NCBI GenBank assembly: GCA_963816795.1
Contig: CAWFLT010000009.1
Coordinates: forward strand, 29,243 to 93,242
Direction of reading: 5' to 3'
Source: CAWFLT01 sp963816795
GTDB taxonomy: Bacteria; Acidobacteriota; Vicinamibacteria; Vicinamibacterales; SCN-69-37
Length of the DNA: 64,000 nucleotides
Shown here one piece after another: positions 16,929 through 27,387 of the stretch. Below the pieces are notes generated by a model. The model saw only the letters and a list, made by a program, of their open reading frames with translations. It ran no database searches and was not told the origin of the DNA. The position numbers and the translations under genes are program-made. The stretch's first letter is position 1; every line of letters begins with the position of its first letter.

Positions 16929-17768
16929 TTATTGGATTCGCACGGCGGCAGCGCCCGCCGCCGGGAAGCGCGAGAACACCTCGGGATCGTGTCCGGGAAC
17001 GATGAGAGGTCCTGCCAGCGTCGCCATACGTTTTTGCGCCGCGAGATTGGCCGAGGGGTCCAGCGTTTGCGCGATCGCGAGGTGCTGTTCGAGGTTTCGA
17101 TAAAGGTAGGCGTTGTCTGACGCGATCACGACGGTGCCGGCGCGCGTCGCCACGCCGACGTATTGCGACGCAAACGTATGCTTGCCGCCCGTATAGACCC
17201 GGACGCCCGGCAGGATCTCGCGATCGTCACCGTCGACGAGCTGCACGCGGCCGTCCTGCTTCAGTTTGAAAAGCATCGCCGCGACGTCGCGGTCGATCGC
17301 CCGATCGAGGACCTCGCCCTGGGCGCCGATGTGGTGCTCGAATTCCTCACGCTGAATCCAGATCCGGGCCCGCGGAAACAGGTCGGCGCCATCCGCGTGG
17401 TCCCAATGGATGTGGGAGAGCACCACATCCGTCACAGCTTCCGGCGCGATGCCCAAGCTCGAGTGCAGCGCATCGCTCGGCTTGACGTAGTCGCTCGGCT
17501 TCCACTGCTGGATGAACTTCTCGCGATAGAACCCCGCGTCGACGACCAGCACGCGCCCGCCCGCCATCCGGATGGGCCACACCATCATCGCGATATCGAT
17601 CGGCTGCGATCGGTCGCCGCCGGCCACGAGTTGACCGACGGTGTAGCGAATCGATGCGAAGCGAACGGCGAAGACCTCATGGACGGATTGAGAGGCCAGC
17701 GGCCATGAGCCGAGCGTCAAGGCGAGGACGATGGCAACGCGTAGAATCGCGACGAAGTTCAAAATCAC
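16929..17768 (-). CDS. Secreted metallo-beta-lactamase-fold hydrolase (lactonase-like)
   Basis: 279 residues with a signal sequence (residues 1-27, ending PLASQS). The MBL metal motif is VLSHIHWDHADG (HxHxDH, about residues 115-126). Further ligands are visible in GGKHTFASQYVG (His), ASDNAYLYRNLE (Asp) and IVPGHDPEVF (last His). The arrangement is closest to N-acyl-homoserine-lactone lactonase-like enzymes, so a periplasmic lactonase is plausible but unproven. The gene stands alone, flanked by repeat-rich DNA on both sides. The frame is intact. Confidence 0.87.
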   Translation of the reverse strand: MILNFVAILRVAIVLALTLGSWPLASQSVHEVFAVRFASIRYTVGQLVAGGDRSQPIDIAMMVWPIRMAGGRVLVVDAGFYREKFIQQWKPSDYVKPSDALHSSLGIAPEAVTDVVLSHIHWDHADGADLFPRARIWIQREEFEHHIGAQGEVLDRAIDRDVAAMLFKLKQDGRVQLVDGDDREILPGVRVYTGGKHTFASQYVGVATRAGTVVIASDNAYLYRNLEQHLAIAQTLDPSANLAAQKRMATLAGPLIVPGHDPEVFSRFPAAGAAAVRIQ

Positions 17769-17856
17769 ACACGGGGACCACGGAGTTGAACGGAGCCCAC
17801 GGATCGAAGCGTGATCTTAACATCTTCGAAAAAGAATTGTGGTCGTCTCCGTGTTC
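17767..17856. repeat. CACGGAG-family intergenic dyad
   Basis: ACACGGGGACCACGGAG on the left and CTCCGTGTTC on the right can pair, as in the element at 4288-4394. It separates the MBL-fold gene start from the end of the first BNR gene. Confidence 0.5.
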
Positions 17857-17871
17857 TGTAGCGACGGTCTT

Positions 17872-20823
17872 TCAGTTTCTGCCCGGCAGCGGCATCACCT
17901 GGAACGACTGACTGCTGCCGACCGGCGTTGCCTGGCCGGCGGCCACCTTCACCAAGCGAGCCGAGTAGCGCCCGGGCGCGACCTGCGGCACGGCGCCGCC
18001 ACCACGACCGCCGCCACCGCCGCCGCCTGCCTGGCCGGCCGCGGCCGCGCCTTCCGGTGGCGCCGCTGGCGCGGCTGGCGCCGGCGCGAGGCACTGCGCC
18101 TGGCCGCCACCACCGCGACCGCCACCACCACCACCACCACCGCCGCCCCCGCGACCGCCGGCGGCCGCTTGTCCGGGCTGCGCCACGCGCAGATTCCAGG
18201 CAACGCGCTGGAGGCCGGCCGCTTCCGGCACCTCGATCCGGCACAACTCGCGTCCCGCCGAATCACTCACGGCGAGCGCGAGATCGCCGGTGAAGCCGGG
18301 CCCGACGTGATACGTGAGCAGCGCCCCGTACGCCGGGTTCGGCGTCGCCACGTTGCCCCAGGCGGCGTTCTGTTGCGTGAGCACGTCGTACTGATACGCG
18401 TGCCGCAGCGGCAGCAGTTCGGCCTCCTGGGCGAGCGCCGCGGCGGTGAGGCCGCGCAGCGGGCTGTAGTCGTCGAGAATGTAGAAGCTGCGCCCGAACG
18501 TGCCGAGCACGAGATCGTGCTCGCGCTTCTGCACCGTCATATCGCGCACCTGGATCGTCGGGATGCCGCCCTTCAATTGCGTCCACGTCGCGCCGCCATC
18601 CACGGTGAAGAAGACGCCCCACTCAGTACCGGCAAACAGCAGGTCGCCATTCAAATGATCCTGGATGATCGACCACACCGGCTGCTTGTCGGGGAAGTTG
18701 CCGACGATGGAGCGGAAGGTCCGGCCGCGATCGTCACTGCGCAGGATGTAGGGCTTGTAGTCGCCGCGCTGCCAGTTGTTCAACGTGATGAAGACGACGT
18801 TGGCGTCGCGAGCAGACGCAAAGACGTCTGAAACGTAAAGCCCTTCGGGGACGGTCGCGAACCGGGTCGTCTTCCGCCAGGTCTTACCGGTGTCCTCGGT
18901 GATATTGAGGTTGCCATCATCCGTTCCGACGTAGAGCAGCCCCTCGAACACCGGCGACTCGTCCAGCGAGACGATGGTGCTGAGCGTCGTCGTCGCGTTG
19001 TTCCAGGCGACGGTCTTCTCGGGAATCCAGAGTTTGCCCATAATCGGAATCTCGCGCGGGTCGAGATTGCGCGTCAGATCTCCGCTGATCGGCGTCCAGC
19101 TCTCGCCGCGGTCGTCAGTGCGGTACAACCGCTGGCTGCCCCAGTAGAGCCGCGTGCCGTGATGCGGGCTGACGATGTAGGTCGCGTCCCAGTTCGTCCG
19201 CTCGCCGGCGCCTCGCCCGCCGCCGCCACCCCCACCGCCGCCGGCGGCCTCACCGGGCCCGCCCGCGCGCGGCCGGATCGACTGGCTTTGACCGGTGCGC
19301 AGGTCCAGGCGCTGGATGGCGCCATTCTGCGACGTCGCGTAGACGATGTTCGGATCGTCCGGATCGCTGCGCGACTGGAAGCCGTCGCCGCCGCCGATGT
19401 CGTACCAGTCGCTCGTGCGAATGCCGACGCTGTGCAGCGTCCGGCTCGGGCCGCACTGCGATCCGTTGTCCTGCGAGCCTCCGCAGACGTTGTAGAACGG
19501 CCGCGCGTTGTCCACACTGACGCGGTAGTACTGCGTGATCGGCAGGTTGGTGAAATGCCGCCACGTCCGGCCTTCGTCCCAACTCTCGTAGACCCCGCCG
19601 TCGTTGCCGAGAATGATGTGATTGCGATCGTTCTTGTCGATCCAGACGTCGTGGTAGTCGACGTGCACGCCGCCCAGGTTGGGAACGGCACTGAACGTCT
19701 TGCCGCCATCGCGGCTCCACTCGAGGTTCGTGTTGCCCGACCAGATCGTATCGGGACGAATGGGATCGACGTAAATCTCCTGGTAGTAGCCGGGGTCACC
19801 ACCACAGTACGCGCCGGGCGCACAGCCACCACGCCCACCACCTCGACCGCCGCGACCAGCTGCCGCCGGGTCCGCGGCCGCCGGCTCTGGCGATGGCGAT
19901 GGCGGCGTCGGGAACGCCACGCCCATGCGCGCGAACGTGGTGCCCGCGTCGTCCGAGCGGTAGAAGCCGGATTCGCCAGGGAGCCCGTTGATCAGCGCAT
20001 ATACTCGGGTCGGATTGGCCTTCGGATCGACGCCCAACGCGATCCGGCCGATGTCACCGGTCGGGATGCCGCTCGTGACCTTCGTCCATTTCGCGCCCGC
20101 GTCGGTCGACTTGTAGATACCGCCTTCTGGGCCGCCGCCGACCATCTGGCCAACGGCACGGCGACGCTGCCACATCGACGCATAGAGCACATCGGGGTTG
20201 TTGGGGTCGATCACGACTTCGTTGCCGCCGGTGTCCGGGCTCACCGTCAGGACGGTGCGCCAGGTCTTGCCGCCGTCCGTGGTCTTGTAGATCCCTCGAT
20301 CACCTCCGGCCGACCAGAGCGGCCCTTGCGACGCGACGTAGACGACGTTTGAGTTCCGCGGATCGATCGCGATGTTCCCGATGTGCTCCGAGTTCTCGAG
20401 CCCGACCCGCGTCCACGTCGCGCCCGCATCGGTCGACTTGAAGACGCCGGCGCCGATCATCGAGCTCCGCGGGTTCTTGTTCTCGCCCGTGCCGAGCCAC
20501 AGGACGTTCGAGTCCTTCGGATCGATCACGATGCAGCACATGTTGAAGGCCGGGTACTCATCGAAGATCGGCCGCCAGGTGTTGCCGCGGTTCTCGCTTT
20601 TCCACACGCCGCCTGCCGCGGTGGCGACGTAGTAGACGCTCGAGTTCTTTGGATCGACCTCGATGTCGGCGATGCGCCCGGTCACCAGACTCGGCCCGAT
20701 CGACCGGAACGCGAGCCCGCGTACGGCGTCGGTCGACAACCGCGACGCCGGCGCCTGCTGGCCCGACATCGTGACCCCAAGAACGACCAGCGACAGCAAC
20801 GAAACGAACCACGACCGCTTCAT
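17872..20823 (-). CDS. Secreted BNR/Asp-box beta-propeller protein, paralogue 1
   Basis: 983 residues with a signal peptide (MKRSWFVSLLSLVVLGVTMS). Many Asp-box repeats of the SxDxGxTW kind are visible (STDAGATWTRV, TTDGGKTWRTV, SRDGGKTFSAV), as in sortilin/VPS10 propellers and GH74-like proteins. A short C-terminal Ig-like domain ends in FQVMPLPGRN. Three Gly/Ala/Pro-rich insertions occur near residues 314-334, 520-541 and 884-947, the last including a run of Gly codons at about 18116-18156. No catalytic residues can be named; a surface binding or scaffold role is as likely as hydrolysis. It is followed upstream by a closely related gene on the same strand. Confidence 0.88.
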   Translation of the reverse strand: MKRSWFVSLLSLVVLGVTMSGQQAPASRLSTDAVRGLAFRSIGPSLVTGRIADIEVDPKNSSVYYVATAAGGVWKSENRGNTWRPIFDEYPAFNMCCIVIDPKDSNVLWLGTGENKNPRSSMIGAGVFKSTDAGATWTRVGLENSEHIGNIAIDPRNSNVVYVASQGPLWSAGGDRGIYKTTDGGKTWRTVLTVSPDTGGNEVVIDPNNPDVLYASMWQRRRAVGQMVGGGPEGGIYKSTDAGAKWTKVTSGIPTGDIGRIALGVDPKANPTRVYALINGLPGESGFYRSDDAGTTFARMGVAFPTPPSPSPEPAAADPAAAGRGGRGGGRGGCAPGAYCGGDPGYYQEIYVDPIRPDTIWSGNTNLEWSRDGGKTFSAVPNLGGVHVDYHDVWIDKNDRNHIILGNDGGVYESWDEGRTWRHFTNLPITQYYRVSVDNARPFYNVCGGSQDNGSQCGPSRTLHSVGIRTSDWYDIGGGDGFQSRSDPDDPNIVYATSQNGAIQRLDLRTGQSQSIRPRAGGPGEAAGGGGGGGGGRGAGERTNWDATYIVSPHHGTRLYWGSQRLYRTDDRGESWTPISGDLTRNLDPREIPIMGKLWIPEKTVAWNNATTTLSTIVSLDESPVFEGLLYVGTDDGNLNITEDTGKTWRKTTRFATVPEGLYVSDVFASARDANVVFITLNNWQRGDYKPYILRSDDRGRTFRSIVGNFPDKQPVWSIIQDHLNGDLLFAGTEWGVFFTVDGGATWTQLKGGIPTIQVRDMTVQKREHDLVLGTFGRSFYILDDYSPLRGLTAAALAQEAELLPLRHAYQYDVLTQQNAAWGNVATPNPAYGALLTYHVGPGFTGDLALAVSDSAGRELCRIEVPEAAGLQRVAWNLRVAQPGQAAAGGRGGGGGGGGGGGRGGGGQAQCLAPAPAAPAAPPEGAAAAGQAGGGGGGGRGGGAVPQVAPGRYSARLVKVAAGQATPVGSSQSFQVMPLPGRN

Positions 20824-20836
20824 GTACAGTTCTCCG

Positions 20837-20899
20837 TCGTAGGGCGGACCGGGTTGCGGTCCGCCAACACCGCGGCCCGGAACCCGGGCCGCGCTACGA
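20837..20899. repeat. REP-like double-hairpin element
   Basis: Begins TCGTAGGGCGGACC and ends GGGCCGCGCTACGA, with terminal complementarity. It contains two internal stems, GGCGGACC/GGTCCGCC and GCGGCCCGG/CCGGGCCGC. It occupies nearly the whole gap between BNR paralogues 1 and 2 and ends 14 nt from the start codon of paralogue 1, so it may affect their joint mRNA. Confidence 0.75.
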
Positions 20900-20903
20900 A
20901 TGC

Positions 20904-23900
20904 CTATCGATACAACTGGTAATTCTTCTCCGGCAGCGGCACCACCGAGAACCCCTGCGACGGCCCGATGGCCGTGAACGTGTCGCCGACCATCTTGCCG
21001 AGAACTGCGCGATAGCGGCCCGGCTCAGCCGGCGGCGCAGCACCACCTCGGCCACCCCGACCGGCACCGGCGCCTCGCCCCTGGGCGCCCTGCGCGCCCT
21101 GCTGCGCCTGCTCGTCCTCTTCAACGACCGTGGCGATCGGTTCCGCCGCTCCGCCTGGGCCGCCGGCGGCCGCATCGACGGAGAGATTCCAGGTCACGCG
21201 CCGCAGGCCAGCGGCCTCGTCCAGCTCGAGTCGCCGCACTTGCTGGCCGGCGCTGTTCATGATGTTCATCACGAGCCGCGTATCGGCCGGCATCGTATCG
21301 CGCACGTGATACGTGAACACCGCCCCGTACGGCGGATTCTGCAAGGTGAAGTTGCCGCTCAGCGTCGCCAGCCCCGCAGAACCAGGATCGGTCACCCCCC
21401 ATGTCTGGAACTGATAGGGATTGCGGACCGGGAACAGCCGCGCTTCTTCATTCAGCGTCTCCGCGCTCACTTCGCGCAGCGCGCTGTAATCGTCGAGAAT
21501 CCAGAAGCCGTTGCCGAACGTCCCCATGACAACGTCGTTCTCGCGACGCTGGAGTTGCAGATCGCGAACCTGCGTTGGCGGCATGCCGCCGCGCAGTTGC
21601 GTCCAGCGCCGGCCGCCGTCGACCGTGAAGAACAACCCGAACTCCGTGCCGGCGAACAGCAGATTGCCGTTCACGTGGTCCTGCGCGATCGCCCACACGT
21701 CGTGCTTCGCCGGCAAGTCGCCGGTGATGTTCGTCCACGTCCGGCCGCGATCGTCGCTGCGCGCGACGTACGGCTTGTAGTCGCCGCGCTGCCAGTTGTT
21801 GAACGTCGCAAACACGACGTTCGAATCGCGCGGCGAGGCGAACACGTCGGTGACATAGGCCCACTTGGCGACGCCGGGGAAATCCTCGACCTTGCGCCAC
21901 GTCTTGCCGCCGTCTTCGGTCGCCTGGAACAGACCATCGTCGGTCCCGACATAGATGAGTCCTTCCATGAGCGGCGATTCGTCGATCGACACGATGTTCG
22001 AAAGCGGCGTCGTCGATTCATGCAGCGCGATCGATCCGGGCGGCCAGACTTTGCCCATGAACGGAATCTCCGCCCGATTCAGATTGCGGGACAGGTCGGG
22101 GCTGATGCGCGCCCACGTGTCGCCGCGATCGTCGCTGCGGTAGACGTAATTGCTCGCCCAGTACAGCCGCGTGTGCGAGTGCGGGCTGATGATGTAGGGC
22201 GCGTCCCAGTTGATTCGATCCCCGCCACCGCCACCGCCACCGCCGCCCCCTCGCCCGCCGCGGCCGCCGCCTTGCGCACCGGCGCCGCCAGCCGCGCCTT
22301 GCGCGCCACCCTGAGGCGGGGCCTGCGGCGGCACCGGAGCCGGCGTCGCCGCGCCCATCTCATCGCCGCCGCCTCCGCCACCTCGCCCGCTGGTCGGTTG
22401 CAAGCCTTGCGCCCGGCCCGTGCGCCGATCGAATCGCGCCAATCCGCCGCTCTGGGAGGTCGCGTAGACGATGTTCGGGTCTTCTGGATCGGGACGCGCC
22501 TGGAAGCCGTCGCCACCGCGAATCAGGTACCAGTCGCTGTTGCGAATGCCGAGGGCATGCGAAGTACGCGACGGCCCGCACATCGAGAAGTTGTCCTGCG
22601 TGCCGCCACAGACGGTGTAGAACGGCTGTTCGTAGCCGATGCCGACGCGGTAGTACTGCGTGATCGGCAGATTGGCGAAGAACCGCCACGTCCGGCCATC
22701 GTCGTAGGTTTCGTACATCCCACCGTCGTTGGCGAGGATGAGGTGACGAGGATCGGTCGCGTCGAACACGACGTCGTGGTGATCGACGTGCACGTTGAAC
22801 GAACCTTGACCGCCGCCCAGGCGTGCCGTGCTCTGCTCGACGCCGACCGGCGACCACGTTCTGCCGCCGTCTTTGCTCCAGTCCAGATTCGTGTTGATCG
22901 ACCAGATGGTGTCGGGCGTCCGCGGGTCGACAAAGATCTCCGAGTAGTACGCCGGGCCGCCGCCGCGATAAGTGCTCATGCGCGTCCACGTCGCCCCCGC
23001 GTCTTCGCTGCGATAGAAGCCTCTCGCGTCGTCAGCGGTCGGCGCTGGCGGCGCTGGCGGCGGCGTGCTCGGGGCCGTCGCTTGTGCGCCTTCACCGCCG
23101 GCTCGCCCGCCGCCGGGCTGACCAGCCAGAGCTCCACCCGCGCGCCCGGCGGCTGCCTGGGCGGCGCCCGCCTGCGCTGCCGCTGCTGCCGGATCCGCAC
23201 CTCCGCCGCCTCCACGTCCGCCACCGGCGGCGCCAGCGCCGCCGATCTTCGCGTCGATCAGCGCATACACCCGTCCGGGTTTCTTGGGATCGACAGCAAG
23301 TGCGATGCGTCCGACCTCGCCGGGAGGCAGTCCGCTGGTCAGCTTCGTCCAATTCTTCCCGCCGTTGATCGTCTTCCAGATGCCTCCATCGGGCCCGCCG
23401 CCGATCATCTGACCGACGTGACGCCGGCGCTGATAGGTGCCCGCGTACACGATGTCGGGCGTCTTCGGATCGAACACGACGTCTGTGAATCCGGTGTCGT
23501 CGTTGACGTGCAGCACGCGGTTCCACGTCGTGCCGCCATCCGTGGTCTTGTACACGCCGCGCTCTCCCCCCTCGGAGAACAGCGGGCCCTGCGCCGCGAC
23601 CCAGACCACGTTCGAATTGCGCGGATCGATCGCAATCTTGCCGATATGCTCGGAGTTCGGCAGGCCCGACAACGTCCAGGTCTTGCCGGCGTCGGTTGAC
23701 TTGTAGAGGCCGGTACCGAAGTGCGCGCTGCGCTGGCTCTTGTTCTCCCCGGTGCCGAGCCACACGACGTTCGAGTCTCTGGGATCGACCACGACACAAC
23801 AGAGATTGAACGCCTGCACCTCGCCGATCTTCGGGAAGCTCTGCTCGAAGGTGATGCCGCGGTTCTCCGTCTTCCAGAGGCCACCGAACGCCGACGCGAC

Positions 23901-24098
23901 GTACCACACGGCGGGATTCTTCGGATCGATCTCGACGTCCTGAATTCGGCCGGTCACCAGACCATGGCCGAGGCTGCGCACTTGCAGCGCCTCGAAGGTC
24001 CGAGCGTTCAACCGGTCGGCGCCGGCCCCTTGCCACGCGCCCATTGCGGCGGTCATCAAGAGAAGGGCTGTCCCTGCGACACCAAGCACACGTTTCAT
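20904..24098 (-). CDS. Secreted BNR/Asp-box beta-propeller protein, paralogue 2
   Basis: 1064 residues from the ATG at 24096-24098, chosen over a longer frame because it begins a proper signal peptide (MKRVLGVAGTALLLMTAAMG). Asp-boxes include KSTDAGKTWTLSGL, TTDGGTTWNRV and SEDAGATWTRM. The layout is collinear with paralogue 1, including PLPEKNYQLYR at the end. Gly/Ala/Gln-rich insertions lie near residues 283-338, 569-624 and 983-1023; the last two are at the same propeller or Ig-loop positions as in paralogue 1. It is probably co-transcribed with paralogue 1 and diverges from paralogue 3. Confidence 0.88.
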   Translation of the reverse strand: MKRVLGVAGTALLLMTAAMGAWQGAGADRLNARTFEALQVRSLGHGLVTGRIQDVEIDPKNPAVWYVASAFGGLWKTENRGITFEQSFPKIGEVQAFNLCCVVVDPRDSNVVWLGTGENKSQRSAHFGTGLYKSTDAGKTWTLSGLPNSEHIGKIAIDPRNSNVVWVAAQGPLFSEGGERGVYKTTDGGTTWNRVLHVNDDTGFTDVVFDPKTPDIVYAGTYQRRRHVGQMIGGGPDGGIWKTINGGKNWTKLTSGLPPGEVGRIALAVDPKKPGRVYALIDAKIGGAGAAGGGRGGGGGADPAAAAAQAGAAQAAAGRAGGALAGQPGGGRAGGEGAQATAPSTPPPAPPAPTADDARGFYRSEDAGATWTRMSTYRGGGPAYYSEIFVDPRTPDTIWSINTNLDWSKDGGRTWSPVGVEQSTARLGGGQGSFNVHVDHHDVVFDATDPRHLILANDGGMYETYDDGRTWRFFANLPITQYYRVGIGYEQPFYTVCGGTQDNFSMCGPSRTSHALGIRNSDWYLIRGGDGFQARPDPEDPNIVYATSQSGGLARFDRRTGRAQGLQPTSGRGGGGGGDEMGAATPAPVPPQAPPQGGAQGAAGGAGAQGGGRGGRGGGGGGGGGGDRINWDAPYIISPHSHTRLYWASNYVYRSDDRGDTWARISPDLSRNLNRAEIPFMGKVWPPGSIALHESTTPLSNIVSIDESPLMEGLIYVGTDDGLFQATEDGGKTWRKVEDFPGVAKWAYVTDVFASPRDSNVVFATFNNWQRGDYKPYVARSDDRGRTWTNITGDLPAKHDVWAIAQDHVNGNLLFAGTEFGLFFTVDGGRRWTQLRGGMPPTQVRDLQLQRRENDVVMGTFGNGFWILDDYSALREVSAETLNEEARLFPVRNPYQFQTWGVTDPGSAGLATLSGNFTLQNPPYGAVFTYHVRDTMPADTRLVMNIMNSAGQQVRRLELDEAAGLRRVTWNLSVDAAAGGPGGAAEPIATVVEEDEQAQQGAQGAQGRGAGAGRGGRGGAAPPAEPGRYRAVLGKMVGDTFTAIGPSQGFSVVPLPEKNYQLYR

Positions 24099-24185
24099 TG
24101 CACCAACTCCAACAGAATGTGAGTGAAATCGGTGGGCATTCTCGCATAGTTGACGGCCGGCTGCCACGGCGGGCGTCGAGAGACT

Positions 24186-24204
24186 GCTGCAGGTACACTG
24201 CAGC
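24186..24204. promoter_or_regulatory. Palindrome abutting the start codon of BNR paralogue 3
   Basis: GCTGCAG-GTACA-CTGCAGC, perfect 7-bp arms, ends at the base before ATG 24205. TACACT inside it (24194-24199) fits a -10 element placed for a leaderless mRNA. Whether it is an operator or only a start-codon hairpin cannot be told from sequence. Confidence 0.45.
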
Positions 24205-27192
24205 ATGCGCCGCTCCGTGGTCGTCGTCCTGCTGTGCGCCGCGATCTCGGCGCCCGCGGGCTCCCAAAGTCAGGCACCGAGTTCCGTCGATCCGGCGCTG
24301 CTCCGTCCGATGCACTGGCGGAGTATCGGCCCGTTCCGCGCCGGTCGGACCAAGGCGGTGGCGGGCATCGCGGCGCAGCCGCACACGTTCTACATCGGTG
24401 CGGTCAACGGCGGCGTCTGGAAGACGACCGATGCCGGACGCACCTGGGTGCCGATCTTCGATGACCAGCCGACCGGATCGATCGGCGCCATCGCGGTCGC
24501 GCCATCTGATCCCAACATCATCTACGTCGGCAGCGGCGAAGGCATGCAGCGCCCGGACCTCTCGGTTGGCGACGGGATCTACAAGTCGACCGACGCCGGC
24601 CGGACGTGGCGCCAACTCGGCCTCCGGGACGGCCAGCAGATTCCTGAAATCGTCGTCGATCCGCGCAATCCCAATCGGCTGTTCGTCGCAGTGCTCGGAC
24701 ACCCGTACGGCCCCAATGCGGAACGCGGCATTTATCGATCGCTCGACGGCGGCGAGACGTTCCAGCGCGTGCTTCACCGCGACGAGAACACCGGCGGCGC
24801 CGACGTCACCTTCGATCCGGGTGATCCCCAGACGCTCTATGCGTCCATGTGGGAGGCGCGTCAAGGACCGTGGGAGAACGCGGCGTGGACCGGCGCTGGG
24901 AGCGGCCTCTTCAAATCGACCGACGGCGGCACGACGTGGCGTCAACTCACGAGGGGCCTCCCGACGTTTGCCGAGGGGCTCGGCCGGATCGGCGTGACGG
25001 TGGCGCCCACCAATCGGCAGCGCCTCTATGCGGTCGTCGACGCCGGCCGCAACGCGGGGATCTACCGCTCGGATGACGCGGGCGAGAACTGGACCCGCGT
25101 GAACGCCGATCCGCGAGTCGTCGCGCGACCTGCCGATGCGGCAGACATTCGCGTGCATCCGACCAACGCCGACGTCGTCTTCGTGCCGACTATCGTCGCG
25201 TGGAAATCGACCGACGGCGGCAAGACGTTCGTCGCGTGGCGTGGCGCGCCCGGCGGTGACGACTATCAGAAGATCTGGATCAACCCCGATCGACCCGACG
25301 TGATGATCATGACCGCCGATCAAGGCGCCGTCGTGACGCTCAACGGCGGGGAAACGTGGAGCTCCTGGTACAACCAGCCGACGGCGCAGTTCTACCACGT
25401 GAGCACCGACAACGCGTTCCCGTATCGCGTCTGCGGCGGCCAGCAGGAGAGCGGATCGGCGTGCGTGTCGAGCCGCGGCGACCAGGGACGGATCACGTTG
25501 CGCGACTGGACGCCGGTCGGCGTCGAAGAGTACGGCTACGTCGCACCGGATCCGCACGATCCCGACGTCGTCTATGGCGGCCGGATCACCCGGTTCGATC
25601 GGCGGACCGGCCAGCGGCAGAACGTCGCGCCACCCCGCGGGCCGTCCTACCGCGTGCTGCGCACGGCGCCCGCCGTCTTCAGCGCCGATGGACGCACGCT
25701 GTACTTTGCCTCCAACACGCTGTGGCGGACGACGACGGGCGGCCAGACGTGGACTGAGATCAGTCCCGATCTCTCGCGCGATCAGTGGGACGTTCCTGCA
25801 AGCGTCGGCGCGTATCGGTCGGCGCCCTCAGCGCAACCGACGCGTCGCGGCGTGATCTATACGGTGGCGCCGTCTGGCGATCGATCCCCGGATCATCTGG
25901 GCCGGCACCGACGACGGCCTGATTCACGTCACGCGCGACGCCGGCGTCAACTGGACGAACGTGACGCCGCCGCAGATCAGTCCGTGGGCCAAAGTCTCGC
26001 TCATCGAAGCGTCGCACTTCGATGCCAACTTCGCCTACGCCGCCGTCAATGCGTTCCGGCTCGACGATCTTCGCCCGCACATCTATCTGACCAAAGACGG
26101 CGGCAAGAGCTGGACCGAAATCGTGCGTGGACTGCCGGCGACGGGACCGATCAACGCCGTCCGCGAAGACATCCAGCGTCGCGGGCTGCTCTTCGCCGGG
26201 AGCGAGACCGGCGTCTCGGTGTCCTTCGACGACGGCGAGAACTGGCAGTCGCTGCGACAGAACATGCCGGCGACGTCGGTCCGCGATCTCGTCATCAAGG
26301 ACCAGGATCTGGTGGTGGGCACGCACGGTCGCGGCTTCTGGATTCTCGACGACATCACGCCGCTCCGGCAGGTCACCCCGGACGTGCTGAAGGCGCCGGC
26401 GTTTCTCTTCCGCCCCGGGGTCGCCTGGCGGTTTCGCGACAACAAGAACACTGACACCCCGTGGCCGCCTGACGAGCCGACGGCGCCCAACCCGCCGGAC
26501 GGCGCCATCATCAGCTACGTCATCGGCGCCGGCACGAAGGGGCCGGTGACGCTGGAGATCATCGAGAGCGCCACGAACGAAACGATCCGGCGCTATTCGA
26601 GCGACGACCCGGCCGAGCCGCCCGTCGCGGCGCCCAACCATCCTGACTACTGGATTCGGCCGGCAGCGCGTCTCGCCACCACGCCGGGGCTGCATCGGTT
26701 CGTCTGGGATCTGCGCTACGCGCCGCCGCCGGTTGACCGGGTGTCGTATCCCATCGCGGCCACGTACCGGAACACGCCAAGAGCGCCGCGGGGGGCCTTC
26801 GTGCTGCCTGGGACGTATCAGGTGCGGTTGACCGTTGGCGACCGGGTCTTGCGTCAGGCGGTCGTCGTGCGCATGGATCCGCGTGTGCGGACATCCACGG
26901 CAGATCTCACGTTGCAACTGAAGCTCTCGAAAGCCGTGGACAGCGCCATTCGCCGTCTCGCCGAGGCCCGCGCCGACGTCACGCAGCGCTCGGCGCAGGC
27001 CAGCGGCGAGGCCGCCCCTGCAGGCGACGCTGCGGACGTTGCAGGAGGCCTTCGCGCCGCTTCAGGGACTGTTCGAGTCGCTCCAGGAGGCCGACCTGAG
27101 CCCGACGCCGGCGGTCGAGGCGGCCGTGACGCCGCCCTCCAGCGCGTCGACGCGGCGCTGGCGGAGTACAAGACCTCGGAGGTCGGTTTTAG
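24205..27192 (+). CDS. Secreted BNR/Asp-box beta-propeller protein, paralogue 3 (frameshifted)
   Basis: It begins with a signal peptide (MRRSVVVVLLCAAISAPAGS) and the same opening as its paralogues (MHWRSIGPFRAGRTKAVAGI). Asp-boxes include KTTDAGRTWVPIF, KSTDAGRTWRQLG and KSTDGGTTWRQL. The frame breaks at about 25877, where one extra G separates IYTVAPS from the continuation DPRIIWAGTDDG; a further shift occurs near 27010 and a reverse shift near 27150. The C-terminal end (LQRVDAALAEYKTSE) then runs into repeat DNA without an in-frame stop, so the true 3' end is unresolved. Glycine-rich loops like those of paralogues 1 and 2 are absent. Confidence 0.8.
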
Positions 27193-27269
27193 ATGCCGTT
27201 ACGGTCGGAGGGGCCGGCTTCAGCCTTCGCAGACACCCGCGCGACGCAACGCGGCGCGCGGCCCGAGCG

Positions 27270-27352
27270 CGGGGGGTGGGGCCCTGCGACGCACGCGAAC
27301 GAAGCTGGCCACGACGTTGCACGCTTACATGGCGTGGGGCCCCACCCCCACG
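27270..27352. repeat. GTGGGGCCCCAC-type repeat, inverted pair
   Basis: GGGGGGTGGGGCCC at about 27271-27284 and CGTGGGGCCCCACCCCCACG at 27333-27352 are partly complementary. The right-hand unit, with its flanking ATGG and CCTCG, is repeated almost exactly at 63361-63390 and its core forms the array at 31888-32182. It lies between the convergent BNR paralogue 3 and TonB-receptor genes. Confidence 0.7.
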
Positions 27353-27387
27353 CCTCGGCCGCGCCGCTGTGCGGCGCGGGTGTCCCT

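Noticed and set aside
21240..25557. Long antisense open frames opposite the BNR paralogues
   Set aside because: The sense strand carries regular Asp-box repeats and signal peptides, and the opposite frames are low-information shadows.
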